Assembly: GCA_963971285.1 (NCBI GenBank)
Contig: OZ020244.1
Coordinates: forward strand, 7,316,001-7,380,000
From: Astropecten irregularis
Taxonomy: Eukaryota; Echinodermata; Asteroidea; Paxillosida; Astropectinidae
Direction: 5' to 3'
Length of the DNA: 64,000 nt
The notes beneath the pieces are model-generated. The model saw only the letters and a list, made by a program, of their open reading frames with translations, made no database searches and had not been told where the DNA came from. A program made the translations under genes and the position numbers. Below, piece after piece: positions 30,191-42,463 of this stretch; the stretch's first letter is position 1; the number at the start of each line of letters is the position of its first letter.

Positions 30191-31207
30191 TTGCCGAGAC
30201 AACCGAATTAAAAATTCCACTTTTTTTTCTGAGCCCAGCCTGTTGGAGACTGATTGGGTTGCTTGAATATCTCGCAAGACATGACCGCCAGTCCGACATC
30301 TGCTCGCCTGACAGCAAAGGGCTTGGCTTAAAAAGCAGGCAATTCGGCAGATCTACCTCCCTGCCCCGAGGCACGTTCCAAGACCAAAACTCGATGTCGG
30401 CGTGCCAAACGAGGTTTACCAAGCTGACCTGCTCTTTCTCCCCCGCGACCGCCCCGGCTGCAAGACATACAAGTACGCACTCACCATCGTTGACGTTGCC
30501 TCGCGCTACAAGGAAGCTGAACCTCTGGCAACAAAAGAAGCCAAAGAAGTTGCCGATGCCATGTCTCTCATTTACAAGCGAGGCCCGTTGAGGTGGCCCA
30601 GGCTGCTTCAGGTCGACCCTGGACGTGAGTTCATGGGTGCAGTCAATCAGCTGCTCGCAAACACAACGTCGAGGTCAGGCGAGGCCGTGTGGACATTCAC
30701 CGAGACCAGGGAATCGTGGAGCGATTCAACCGGACCTTGGCTGAGCGGCTCTTTGGACACCAATACGCTCAAGAGATGAGGCTTTCTGAGGGTCAAAGGT
30801 CGACTGAATGGGTGGCCCGGTTGCCCGCCGTAGTTGCTGCCTTAAATGAAGAAGTGACTCGGTTGACTGGTAAAAGACCGTCTGAGGCCATCAAGACTAG
30901 AACGGTGATGCAAAAACCCTCCTCCACCGTTCCAGGCCGTCCTGTTGGCCCTAGTGGGCAAAAGCTCCCTTCAGACGTTGGTGTTCGCTATCTGTACCAG
31001 CCGGGCGAGCTGGAGGGTGGCCGCCGTCGTGCCACCGATCCAACGTGGTCCCTGGATGTGTACCGGCTCGGACGCTCGGTGACCAAGCCCAACGAGCCCG
31101 TGCTCTACTATTTGCTGGATGGGCCTGCACGTGGCTTCGTCCGGGAGGAGCTCCTCGTGGTGCCTCCTGATACCCAACTACCGCCGGATGGGGTTCTCAA
31201 GCGTTGA
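30187..31207 (+). pseudogene. Polinton retroviral-like integrase (DDE), frameshifted
   Basis: The N-terminal helical domain reads LEYLARHDRQSDICSPDS, then a shift near 30330. The core starts KFDVGVPNEVYQADLLFLP (first catalytic Asp) and continues with TIVDVASRYKEAEPL and LLQVDPGREFMG (second Asp). A shift near 30660 is followed by IHRDQGIVERFNRTLAERLF (catalytic Glu). The C-terminal domain (VRYLYQPGELEGG, WSLDVYRLGR, EPVLYYLLDG) ends at 31207. This is the rve-family integrase that inserts Polintons. All three acidic residues remain, but the two shifts inactivate this copy. It overlaps the tail of the convergent polymerase gene by about 10 bp. Confidence 0.88.
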
Positions 31208-33785
31208 ATAGCTCGTCTAGTATAAATTGGTTAATATCGAACATGCCTACTGGGGTTGCATCTTTGTGTCCGTAGGCCAAGGTTCCAACCCCATTTTTCG
31301 CGATCCAGCGCTTGCTATCAAAGGGTGATAGAGATACCTTGTTCAGACTCTGTCCATAGATGCGGTGGCGCTCGGACCGGAGCACATCCATGCTGTGGCG
31401 AAAGGTCTTTTTATCGAAGAGCGCTTCTTTATACTGCTCGTGGCGAATACGCTTCTTCACGACAGACTTTTTCACACCTTTGGCCTTCTTTATGTTTTTG
31501 CCATCAGCCTCTAGGATTGAGTACATTTTAGGGCGCAGACCAACATATTCGGCGATAGGGCGCCCGGCGCACTCGTCTTCCATCTTACCCAGCACCTTTT
31601 TGTTCTTATTGCTGCGTAGTGGGTGCTCATCGGGGTAGCCGGACGTGTCGTAGAGATGTGCACGCTCTGCCATGTCTTGGTACACGTCCTCAGTTTGGAG
31701 TTCGATATTAAGGAGGCTATCCGTGTCGGTGTAAAGGAGCTGACAGCGCTCTCTGTACTGACCCTTCATCTGGTTGTAGTAGAAGTCGTACATTAGGTGT
31801 TTGGAGAGGTTCAGGATGCTCATCCCAACGAACACCGGGCGATTGAGAACCAATCTGCTCTTGTGGACCTGGATGTCCGCAAGGTCGTCATCAAAGATGT
31901 TTGCCCGCGCGAAGGCTGGGCTGGCGATAAGGCGCCTGAGTCTGTCCTCTTCATCAGCCCTGACGAGCTTCACGTTGACCCGCTTGCGGAGATTTTCCAT
32001 GGTTTTGCCGAAGACGCTTTTGTTCATCAGCTTATAGAGATCCTTCTCAAAGTCGCTGGTTGCTTTTTTCCGGAGTTCAGTGTTCATTCTGATATAGGGC
32101 TCCATCCAGGGGCTTTGATTAAAGGATAGAGCTCTGTGAACCTTTTTTAGGCGCATACCCATCGACAGATAGAGTTGTAGGTTGCGGTAGTGAAGCAAGA
32201 AGGTTGTGCTGATACTCCGACATCCACTCTTTTTTGGACCACCATGCGCTCCGGAGCCAATGAATATGCATTCTGCGCATCGTGCAGCTCTTCCGGGTAT
32301 TCGAGATCCACCTCCAGGATGTAGCCATTGGGGCTCTCGGCCGGGTGATCCGCTATACTTGCGGCGAGCCCATCACAATTCTCTACCCACCGAAAGCCGC
32401 CTGTGGGCAGGGGCTGGCTCATCGCCCAGCCATAAAGATTGTTAGCGTCGAGGTAGATGATGTGGCTACGTTCTTTAGAGGGGTCATATCCCTCGACAAG
32501 GGGATTGTTCGCTTTCGCATACCTCCTCGAGACCATAGATATCCCGCCGCGCAGCCCCTTTTCAATGAAGAGGTGCTGGTCATAGTCCGTCAGCAGGTCT
32601 AGCTCGATTCCCGTTTTCTTGAGCAAGGCGTCCCAGGAGAGACCGGGCCTCGTGTAGTAGTTGGCGGGATCTAATTTATACTGACGCAGACATGTCTTTC
32701 GAAAGGTCTCAAAGACGTCTGCCAGAAGTAGGACGTCGGTGCGACAATATAGGTCGCTGTAGTCTCCCAGGTTGCGGCATCCAAAGGCCTCCCAGACATT
32801 TTGGGCATGGGCATAATCGGCCTCGCTGATGCGTTCTTCCGAGAGTTTGCTGTAAAATACCTCTTTGTGTGGGAGCGCTGGCTCGGCAAACCGCTCCCAG
32901 GAATCCATGGATAGATGGATAGATGCCCTTGCGCAGCAGCAGCTCGCGCTTTTTTTCGTCGGGCTCAAACTTGGTTGTAATATGGAATGCTTCGGGTTGG
33001 TTGGCCGCCGCGAGCTTGTCCAACGAGGCTAGCAGAAACTGCGCACTATCGATGAAGCGGAGCTGCCCGAGAGAGAAGGAAATGTATTTCTCCGTGTTGT
33101 TGGGGATACATGATACCTTTCCCTCTACCTTCGAGATCGCCTGCATGAGAAGATGGGAGTCGTAGCCCCGAAGGTTGTGAAAGACAACTGGTATGGGTGT
33201 TGTCTTCGGGTTCAGCCTCAATTTGAGGTTACATGCGTTGTGGGCTGCCCCTCTGTATTTTCCGACGATGTGGCAGTGGTCCCGGACTCTATCACCCGCT
33301 AGAGGTTTATCGCACACATGACAGGTTGTCGCTTTGTTGTAAGACTTCCAGTCCTCTCGGGTCATTTGCATAGCTTTTGGGCTGGCCAGCACCGCCTTAA
33401 TTTTTCGCTCCTCTTCCTTAAGCGCTCGGAAGAAGTGCTCTGCCGCATTGGGGCCTCTGTATTCCACGGGTGGTTGTGTCTGGCCGTCACAACGGACAAC
33501 TATGAAACAGTAGCTGCACGCCTCGTGCTGTTGTGTCTTCCTGGTGTTGCTCTTCGTTGGGTCGAGCTCAGGGCCCTTGAGTTTGATTGTGAGGGCCTCA
33601 AGTTCGGCGTAGATGATAAAGGGGGCTGACAGCTGTTTTTGGTGGTTCTGAAATACCAACTTGTTTTTACCCTCTTCGGGCATCTCTACTCTCACCGCCG
33701 TTTGCCCGATACCGCGGCACTCTGGCATGTGGGCCTCCAGCAGGTCTTCTCTGGTGTAGCCGTGAAGACAGCGCTCGCAGGACAG
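31197..33785 (-). pseudogene. polB: Polinton protein-primed family B DNA polymerase, truncated at the N-terminus and frameshifted
   Basis: Three overlapping frames (33728-32709, 32968-32147, 32198-31197) form one polymerase. The N-terminal part has a zinc finger (CHVCDKPL...HCH...HNACN) like endonuclease VII. The exonuclease motifs are YAELEAL (the usual Asp-x-Glu start reads Glu), FHNLRGYDSHLL and YCRTDVLLLADVFE. Palm motifs are DANNLYGWAMSQPLP (A), NKSVFGKTMEN (B) and YTDTDSLLN (C). The protein-primed subfamily is implied by the insert pattern and the Polinton context. Frameshifts lie near 32930 and 32190-32240. At its start, CERCLHGYTREDLLEAH is read up to about 33785, where unrelated repeat begins, so the N-terminus is missing. 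Confidence 0.9.
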
Positions 33786-34852
33786 AGAAATAGTTTATCA
33801 GTGGTGTCTTAATTGTCCTAAACAACTACCAGGAGCGTCGTCACTCATCCATCAATACACATATACAGATAGATGTATACACACGGCCATGAGAAACACA
33901 GAAATGGCAGAGTCTACTATAGGCCAGCGCGCATAGTATGAATGGTTGTGCTTATGGGCGGCGAAAACAGCAAAATGACTGATTCTCTAAGTTGTCGTGC
34001 TACGTTTACGTGTACACAATTGGCCCACTACTATGGATAGCCATATCAGCGGTCCAAAAAGTTCCAAAGCCCGTGTTTTGTGTTATGTATGTTTGACTCT
34101 AAATGGCTAAATTAATTATTAAAAAAATCACTCAAAAATCAGTTGATGATGTCATCGTGACGTCACTTCATATTAGGGATACTAATACCATTTCCTACCT
34201 ACCCACCAAGTTTCATTACGATTGGATATTCGCTTATATGTGTTTCTGGGGAAAATGGCAAAATTAAATATTAAAAAAATGGATAAAAAATCAGCCGTTG
34301 ACGTCATCGTGACGTCACTTCACATTTCGGACACTAGTACCATTCCCTACCTATCCACCAAGTTTCATCACCATCGGATATTCCCTTATATGTGAATCAG
34401 AAAATCGGCTTTTTGATGAGGTCATCATGACGTCACCACTTTTTGGTATTTTGTGGCATGTGCCTATAGCCTAACAAACATTTTGACGAAAGAATTTCGA
34501 AAATACGATTTGTCGTTCATGAGATATAAAGAAAAGGTCCAAAAATTGAATAATTCGTATAAAATCACATGATGACGTCATCAACACGTGACTGTAATTT
34601 TTGTCTATAACACGTCCCCATATACTTACATACCGTTCCGGAGATAAAGAGCCTTAAAATTTGCACTTTTATGATGACATAATTGTGCACGTGATGACGT
34701 CACGATGACGTACTTACGCGGGACACTATTCGGGGTGGTGGTCTAACTATGTGCCAAGTATTAAGTTGATCGGAATGTGCATAATGGTAGAAGTGACTTG
34801 TAGAAAATCCCTGTGTTATGTCTATGGGAAAAAAGTGGAATAAACAAAACTA
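33785..34852. repeat. 1.07-kb interspersed repeat, copy 1, rich in TGACGTCA
   Basis: Shares a colinear, highly similar sequence with 34935-36024, offset about 1150 bp. No protein frame. It contains many palindromes of GATGACGTCATC / GTGACGTCAC type. Inside each copy there is a further rough duplication (TTAATTATTAAAAAAAT...TCAGTTGATGATGTCATC). Confidence 0.9.
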
Positions 34853-34934
34853 GACCTGTGTTTGTTGGTAACAAACACTGAGCTGTTTCGCGTATGTTTT
34901 ATAGAATATAACAAACAAACTTGTACACAGTTAA

Positions 34935-36024
34935 TGGCCTAGAGAAATAGCAGTGTCTTAATTGTCGTAAACAACTATCAGGAGTGTCGTCACTCGTCCA
35001 TCAATACAAGTACATGTATACAGATACATACACACGGCCGCGAGAAACACAGAAATGGCTGAGTCTACTATAGGTCAGTGCACATAGTATGTATGGTTGT
35101 GCATATGGGCAGTGCAAACAGAAAAATTATTGATTTTCTAGCTGGTCGTGCTCCGTTCACGTGTACACAATTGGCCCACTACTACGGATAGCCATACCAG
35201 CGGTCCAAAAAGTTCCAAAGCCCGTGTTTTGTGTTATGTTTGACTCTAAATGGCCAAATCAATTATTAAAAAAATCACAAAAAAATCAGCAGATGACGTC
35301 ATCATGACGTCACTTCACATTAAGGATATTAGTACCATTTCCTACCTATCCATCAAGTTTCATTACAATCAGATATTCGCTTATATGTGTTTTGGGGAAA
35401 AAATGTCAAAATTAATTATTCAAAAATCAATAAAAAATCAGTTGATGACGTCATCGTGACGTCACTTCAAATTTGCAACACTAGTATCATTCCCTACCTA
35501 TCCACCAAGTTTCATCACCATCGGATATTCCCTTATATGTGAATCTGAAAATCGGCTTTTTGATGACGTTATTGTGACGTCACAACTTTTTGGTAATTTG
35601 TGGCATGTCCCTATAGCCTAACAAACATTTTGCCGAAAGAATTTCGAAAATACGATTTGTCGTTCATGAGATATAAAGAAAAGGTCCAAAAATTGAATAA
35701 TTCATATAAAATCGCACGATGACGTCATCAACACGTGACTGCAATTTTTGTCTTTAACACATCCCCATATACTAACATACCAAGTTTGAGCTGCATCGGA
35801 CTTGCCGTTCCGGAGATAAAGAGCCCTAAAATTTGCACTTTTATGATGACGTAATTGTGCACGTAATGACGTCACGATGACGTACATACGTGGGACACTA
35901 CTCGGGGTGGTGGTCTTACTATGTGCCAAGTATGAAGTTGATCGGAATTGGCATAATGGTAGAAGTGACTTGTAGAAAACCCCTGTGTTATGTCTATGGG
36001 AAAAAAGTGGAATAAAAGAAAAAC
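34935..36024. repeat. 1.09-kb interspersed repeat, copy 2
   Basis: Direct repeat of the preceding element from TGTCTTAATTGTC (33805 and 34954) to GTCTATGGGAAAAAAGTGGA. The unit ends next to ACTAGAGGTTGTGTCTGTTG, a tail also seen near 37393 and, diverged, near 63503. Confidence 0.9.
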
Positions 36025-37862
36025 TAGAGGTTGTGTCTGTTGAAAACAGAACACATGGCTTTTCCGCATATGATATAAAATATTTCTCAAATTAAATACA
36101 CATCGCTGATGTTGTTTGATTCAGCAAATAAATGATATCGTCTTCGGGAAATGATTCAAGTTCTCCTTTTAATCAAAAGAGGGCGTTATTCAAAACCGCG
36201 CGCTCGGAAAACTGAATCCTGCATTACGGGTGCAGCCAAGAAAATACATGTAGTGGCAAAATGGGTCCGCCGAGCTCATTCATAAAAGTTAAGCACTCAA
36301 TATATTTGAAATAAGAGAGTTGTGAGAGCTATGAAAAAGAAGGATTGAAGAAATATGGCACTGGACCTCCTGCCTGGTCTCCGGGCTTCCATTTGTGACC
36401 ATTTTTGATGCAATTGGGTGAGAAAGTGGGTCTATTTCAGCCGCTTTGCAGAGGGATGTTTTTTTTGAAAATGGCTTCTTTGACTGGAGTGATCCGTACC
36501 TTGTTTTAGGGGTGGTCAGCTGAGAATGAGTATAACTCAAAAATTCAACGTTTACCCTACCATAAAATGAAAAGAAAATGAAAGGTTACATGTTCATCGT
36601 CATTGTTCTGTGCAACTTGAACAGCTGTGAGAGTTCTGTATATTTTTTAACGATTTTTGAAGTTTGGGGATTTATCACTGTTGTCCACGGGAGTTTATTT
36701 ACTTGGGCGCAACCTTACGTACTGAAAACGGTATAAGTAGATTGCTGCGCGTGCGCGGTTGTCTGGTCAAAACACGGCTCAAAATCAGCATTTACGCTGC
36801 TTTGCTGGCAACTATGATAAGGAAGTAAATGAAAAAAACGGCATATATAATCCAGGCAATCAAACATCTGAACGCGCCTTGTATTTATGTTGTTTAAATC
36901 GTATGTTTTATTTAATGACCAATATTTTCGCGTACAGAGCAACCTACATCGAGAGCATTTCGATTAAGATTTGGTGCTGGTATTAAATGATATATAAAAG
37001 GAATTACGTGCAAACTATGGCAAGTGTAAACGACGTTTTGTGTCACGGAATCGGACATGTGCATTGTATGTTATACACAGTGAATTGCGTACGTAGGCCT
37101 ACATGTACACTGTACATAGTGTATGGGAAATTGATCGAGCTTTATGTTTTGTACAACGACCACGTTCACGTAATCTGTGTACAAAGTGAACGGGCTATAA
37201 AATATTTTTATAAAATCATATAAAATCAAGTTTTGACGTTATGATGATGAAAAGTTTCGGGGCACAACTACCCTATATGGACTTCATTCAGGCCAAGTTT
37301 GGTTAAGATCGGCTGTTTAAAAGTAACCAAAGTGCCGCGGAGAAAAATCTGTGTACAAAGTCTATGGGCCACAGCACAAACTCAAAAAAAATACTAGAGG
37401 TTATGTCTGTTGAAAACAGAACATAAGGCTTTTCCGAATCTTGATATAAATGATTATTTTACAACCTATTACATATACACCAAGACGTTTGATTAAGATC
37501 TTATGTTTAGCTATAAAGTCACGTGACTTAATCAAAATAATTATTGTTTGTCACAAATAAAGACCATCCATTCAAATGGACAATAATATTGACAAAACAT
37601 CATGATTCCAGGTCTTGCCACTTTTAAAAATTGATGAGGAGATACTGTTTGTTTGACCGGAAGTAGAGGTTATAGAGTTCAAGCAATGTATTGGAAAATA
37701 AAGACTTCCCCTAACATTGGCATTTGGCAATAGAATCATGATCCTAGCTCTTTCCACTTTCGACTGAGGAGTTACTTCCTGATTGACAGAAAGTATCTGT
37801 TACAGAGGTCAGGCAATGAGTAAGAAAGAAGATCTCCGTAATCGTCATGATTTTGAAATCGT
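36025..37862. other. No gene seen; pieces of the same repeat families
   Basis: Contains the tail motif GTCTGTTGAAAACAGAACA at 36030 and 37400, a CCAAGTTTGGTTAAGATCGG-type block near 37290, and two diverged units (about 134 bp) of a GACCGGAAGTAGAGGTTA-containing repeat at 37590-37850 that also occurs at 62870-63200. Confidence 0.5.
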
Positions 37863-37935
37863 CTTTTGAAATATTAAATTCAATCTTTCGGCAAACGTCA
37901 TGTTTGCCGAAAGATTGAATTAAATATTTCAAAAG
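37863..37935. repeat. 73-bp near-perfect palindrome
   Basis: CTTTTGAAATATT...AATTCAATCTTTCGGCAAAC, then a short centre (GTCAT), then its inverse GTTTGCCGAAAGATTGAATT...AATATTTCAAAAG. Almost no loop, so it would extrude as a cruciform or form a tight hairpin in RNA. Confidence 0.9.
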
Positions 37936-40243
37936 GTTGATTTTTTCATCAGGAGTTTTGCCACTGGTTGGCATTTTACAGCAGCTGTGATGGCGTGATG
38001 TCATTATGACGTCAGCTCAATTTTCATCTTTGAAACGTCTCGGTTGAAACATATAACAACTTAATTGAGCTTTGAGGAAATGTTTTGTGTCTGTTGTTGT
38101 TGGACTTGATTAAATGGGGTGCAGTTGACTACGGACGGCCTTATGGCTTGTGATGTCGTAACGTACGATGACTGCTCTCGAAATTCGGCAAATTTCCCGT
38201 TGATCGTAGCGGAAAGCCTCTATCGCAAGAGGCGTTTAGTATTTGGAGGCGATAATGGCGTTATACAAGCATTTAACTTGTTTGAATTGCCCTTTTCGGT
38301 TGAACTTATGCAATATAGCTCAGTAGTTTGGTCTTTGCTATGGTAGATCTTTTTGGTGGTTTCTTTGCATGGCATTTTTTCGGGGAAAGTTTTGTCTTTA
38401 TATATGAGGGATTTTCATACATTACACATTTCATTTTTTTTTATTAGTGATTTGCAGGATTATATTTTGAGGAGAAAGGGCAGACAGTAAACAAATAATG
38501 AATGTTTACCATTCTACTCATTAACATTAATTATATCTGTGGCTGGCACATCACCGAAATCCTTTATCACTAATTTATATCACTCTAGGCAGTAAAGGGA
38601 CTCTAGGCAGTAAATGAAAAGAGCGCCCTCAACATAATAATTTGCAGCAAGACTGCAACTTCGTCGCTATGGTGATAGAGAAGTACGCTACCGGTACCGC
38701 ACACAGCTTTCGGTTTTGGCTTCGGCTCTGTAATCCACATGCTGAAAATATAGGTTGTGGTATTTCATTGAAGCTGAAGCTCTGTTTTCTTTTTCAAAAC
38801 CAGAGAATCTACTCGCAACCAAAAGTCTTATTTTGATGCCCGTTATTTTAGAATGGATTAACCAGGCGCCTGGGATTAACGAAATGGAGCGCCGCCGGAG
38901 CAGGAGACTGAGCCGGAGCCGGAGCCGCGCTTTGAGAAAAGCCTATTTAGTATGTATACTCCACTAGTGCAGTGATGCGTGCGTGGTTGGCTGTTTACAC
39001 ATGGTCTACGTGTTCTATGTGCATGTGACGGCTGTGCCAGATACAAGCTTCGTATCGCAAACTACAACAAGTAGCCTACTTCTACTTCTTGCAATTGTGG
39101 AAATCTATCAAGTGAAGATTGGATCAGTGGTGAGGTACGTATGTCAATAAAATCACACAGAGTTAACTACACCATACAGAAACTATAGTACTAACGTGTT
39201 AGGCCTACTACTGTACTACTACTAGGCGCAAAATGTGTAGCGGTTCATGGTACATGTACTATAGCTAGGCCCCTAATAATATATAACGTTAGTGCCCTAA
39301 ATTACTATCATTACAAAGATACTCATGAATTTCTGTACACAAACCTGCATCCAATAAGTTATAACTTTTGGAAGAAATGGCCGTCAGTAGGTTTTAAATG
39401 AAAACTACCACTAGGACCTTTTATTATTGGTTTATGTTGTTTGTTAGATCTGTGAGAAAAAAACAACTACCGTGGGGTTTTCAACATATTTTTACCAGCA
39501 CCATCTTCCTGAAACTAGTTTAATTATACATAGATCTGTGAACATTTCTGTTGGTAATTCAGGCTGTACTGTATCATTATTTTGTTAGCTTGGGGCTGAG
39601 GTGTCTCATTAGCTAGACCTAGGGCAACACCTGCACTGAAGTGATTTGTTAGGCTTATTTATTTAAGTTAAATTTAATCATGAAAATATAAATATTAAAG
39701 CACTTGAATAATGAATGTCTTGGTTTGTGCACAGTATCAAGGTGTCAGAGTATTTAAAAAAGAATTTGTAACAACTGAATATGATGTAGTGCAGTATATA
39801 TTAACCTAAATTAATGGAGACCGTTAGTGACTTAGTCTGCGTTCTGACTATCTGAGCATTTATGATTTAATTACATGTACTTTTCCTTCCTCTGTGGTTT
39901 AATTCTAAGTACATGTATGATAATTGTTATACTCAAAGGTACTAAAAAACTACTAATTGTAGGAAACCAAAGGGGTATAAAGGTGCTGATGGTAGAAACA
40001 TACAGTTAAAACATTGTTTTGCCTGAAATTATGTAATTATCCAGAAAAAGAGTATAACCAATTACCAAAAACAATATTTCAAAGGTGAAAATTAATGGTG
40101 AAAAGATTTTTTTAAATTGATATTTTTATTGTATTAAACATTGCTGAAACCATTGAGTGATACAAAAATGTCAGTTGAAAATTCACATTTGGTTCTGATT
40201 TTCTTATTATTTTTGTTTTGTTTTGATATTGATATTGCAGGAA
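37936..40243. other. Upstream region and probable 5' intron of the OB-fold gene
   Basis: No coding region seen. A purine-rich stretch ending GATCAGTGGTGAGGTACGTA near 39135 contains a fair splice donor and may be a non-coding first exon. The sequence from there to the acceptor TTGATATTGCAG at 40240 would then be intron 1. This is an inference; no promoter motif is clear. Confidence 0.35.
39975..40120. repeat. Short interspersed repeat, copy 1
   Basis: The block GATGGTAGAAACATACAGTT...CTGCCTGAAAT...AATTACCAAAAACAAT...GGTGAAAA is shared with 61155-61300 in the same orientation. No coding or tRNA features. Confidence 0.75.
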
Positions 40244-42407
40244 ATGGATACAATTTCTAACATCAAAACTCACAGTGGGAAGGTAATTCCATATCCAAGA
40301 GGAATGAGGGGAGAAGTGGTGAAGATGAAACAGACACAAAGTGGAGTAGTAGAATGCAGCCTTGCAGATCATACTGGAGCAATCAAAGCAGTAGTATATG
40401 ATGAGATGTTCAAGAAGGCGAATGTGTCTATTGGGAACGTTGTTCTTCTGAGGAATTGCCAAAAGGGCATGACCAACATTTTGATCGTGAACAAAAATGG
40501 AAAAATCTACAAATGCCCTCCTCTTGTAGATGCAGTTCCAGCAGACATACTTGCTATTGCAGAGGAGTTAGTGGATCCTCCAGTTCCACAGGTTACAGAG
40601 ATAGGAGCCATTTTAGAGAAAAAAGAAGAACAAAAGGCAGTATCAGTTCAAGGAATCATAACAAGTGTAAGTATTCTTGATGTTTGATATGTTAAATTGT
40701 TTGTAAATTAGACGTGATTGTTTACCTGATGTGATGCAAAAATTCCTGTACATGCTCAGTGTTTCCCTATAAAGCTGTTTTGTCTGGGAATCGAATCTTA
40801 CAAATATACTGCGTGGTTATGGCTTCTGACTGCCAAACGAACAAAAATAATTGACTATTGAAGTCACCACCAACGTAGGGCTCAGTTGGTAAAGCGCCTA
40901 TATTCTGGAGGTCGCCGGTTCGAATCCCGCTCTAGTCAATTTTTCTAGTTCACTTTTCAATGAAATCTGATTTAAGTGAAAAGAAAATCAGATTTTTTTA
41001 TAAAAAAAAAAAAATCAACAACCCTGATTTTCAGTTCTTCAGTTAAATTCAGTTCAGTTCTTCACTGTTTAATTTCTACCAGAGATGCTGAAAAAGCATC
41101 TGTTATAGTCATCCATCATTTATATTCATCTTTGACTCTGAAATGTCTGATCATTTGGGAACTGATCATATGTTGAATCACACAAAGCATGAATGCTGGT
41201 TGCAGGTTTGTTGTTTGTTTTAACAATGGTGTATTATATACCTTTAAGTTTAGAATTTTGTTTATTTTTGATTTCAGGATGAAGTGCCAAGACATGTGGG
41301 CACTCGTGCACAGAAAGTGCGTAACATAGAAGTTCAGGATGGTAGTGGAAGTATCACAGTAGCCCTTTGGAATGATGCCAGTACAAGCCCAGTGAAGGCG
41401 GGTGATAAAGTTCGGATCTCGAATGTCTCCGCAAAGGAGAGTAGCTTTCTGCAGAAGATGGGTCTTACATCAAACCGCAACACATCAATTGCGGTAGGTG
41501 TCAATTGTGTGTTCTTTAAAAAGCACTGGATCATTTGCAAAATGTAACAAGTTTGTAGATCAGTTTTCAGAACTGATTTTAGGTCACTTCGGCATGTTTA
41601 CTTGATGATAATAGATATATGACATATAGTTGGCAAAACACACATGAAACAATATAGGAATTTAAGCAAAAGCTAGTTAGTATCTGAATTTTTTTGGGGT
41701 ATTGTATGAACCAGTAAATGCCATGAAGAATTTTATCTTTGTGCAATTCCACTTAAGCATTTAGTGGCAGAATCAGATGCCTGTTTCCCTTAACTGGTCA
41801 ATATTGATATACAGTTTGATTGAAAAGTATACTGCCATTCATGACAGTATGTTTTCCAAGTAAATTTTGCGGTGGCAGCTAATTAAGATTTTGAATCAAT
41901 GCTTGTTGTGATCTCATCAAGCCCATCTTTGAAGAGAGTAGCTTTTTGAAAGAGAATTGAAATGGCCATTCTTTAATATCGTCTTTGGAAGCTGGCATTG
42001 ACAGTTAAGACAACATGGAGTGTGATGAATAAAACTAGTTATAGCTGCTGCAAGCAAGTTTTGAATGACTATTTCTGCGTGTTAGTTAACATTTTCTGAT
42101 TATGTAATTAATACATATGTTTTAATTATAGATTCTTGCAGATGAACCGCAGGAGAAGGGTGTCACCATGCTAGCCGTCGATGCGGAGCAAGAAGATTCA
42201 GTGAGGGTACTGTGTGATGTCGATGATTCGATTGAGACCTTGAGTATTCCCAACAACATTGCGATGAAACTGTGGAATTCAACTAAGGCTGAGGAAGTTC
42301 TTGTTGCTCTGGGGGACAAGCGTACTGTCTACAGATGTGTTATTATTGGCCGTAAGGTAACACGTGTCATCGGCTTTGATGATGAGGAACCTTCTACATC
42401 TGACTAA
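40244..42407 (+). CDS. OB-fold nucleic-acid-binding protein (RPA/SSB-like), three coding exons, 304 codons
   Basis: Exons 40244-40666, 41278-41493 and 42132-42407 join in phase 0 with clean signals: acceptor TTGCAG before the first, donor GTAAGT, acceptor TTTCAG, donor GTAGGT, acceptor TTATAG; stop TAA at 42405. Residues about 1-90 form one beta-rich OB-like domain (GMRGEVVKMKQTQSGVVECS, HTGAIKAVVYDE, VSIGNVVLLRN). Residues about 130-210 form a second, with the classic SSB/RPA pattern QDGSGSITVALWND and VKAGDKVRISN. The C-terminal 90 residues end acidic (FDDEEPSTSD). It probably binds single-stranded nucleic acid. It looks like a host gene: introns, no break, and a poly(A) signal at 42458. 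I cannot name an orthologue; RPA70-like or lineage-specific families are the candidates. Confidence 0.85.
40815..40951 (+). repeat. tRNA-derived SINE, copy 2 (in an intron of the OB-fold gene)
   Basis: Reads TATGGCTTCTGACTGCCAAA, a 45-bp stretch with AATAATTGACTATTG, then GGGCTCAGTTGGTAAAGCGC (A box), GGTTCGAATCCC (B box, consensus) and TAGTCAATTTTTCTAGTTCA. Best preserved of the three copies. Confidence 0.85.
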
Positions 42408-42457
42408 AAACTGACAAAATCATAGACAGTGCATCTAACTTGTAAGTAATGATCATA

Positions 42458-42463
42458 AATAAA
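42458..42463 (+). terminator. Poly(A) signal AATAAA of the OB-fold gene
   Basis: AATAAA 51 bp after the stop codon, in AT-rich sequence. It is the first such hexamer downstream. Confidence 0.6.

Larger units (their letters stand above)
28454..33785. mobile_element. Polinton/Maverick beta, left part only, degraded
   Basis: Begins with terminal-repeat-like sequence, then four small plus-strand genes, the integrase (+) and the protein-primed DNA polymerase (-), which converge near 31200. It stops abruptly at about 33785 inside the first residues of the polymerase, where a different repeat begins. This is the complementary half to alpha: together they contain integrase, polymerase, capsid, ATPase and the accessory genes. 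Frameshifts or stops occur in all genes but one. Confidence 0.85.

Noticed and set aside
35250..35459. 69-codon frame in the 1.1-kb repeat
   Set aside because: The matching region of the sister repeat (34100-34310) does not preserve the frame, so it is non-coding.
38119..38346. 75-codon frame near 38.2 kb
   Set aside because: Isolated, with no homologous pattern or splice signals; not supported as a gene.
40880..40940. tRNA gene in the OB-fold intron
   Set aside because: Same SINE family as above; B box is consensus, but the shared upstream TATGGCTTCTGAC part shows a retroposon.
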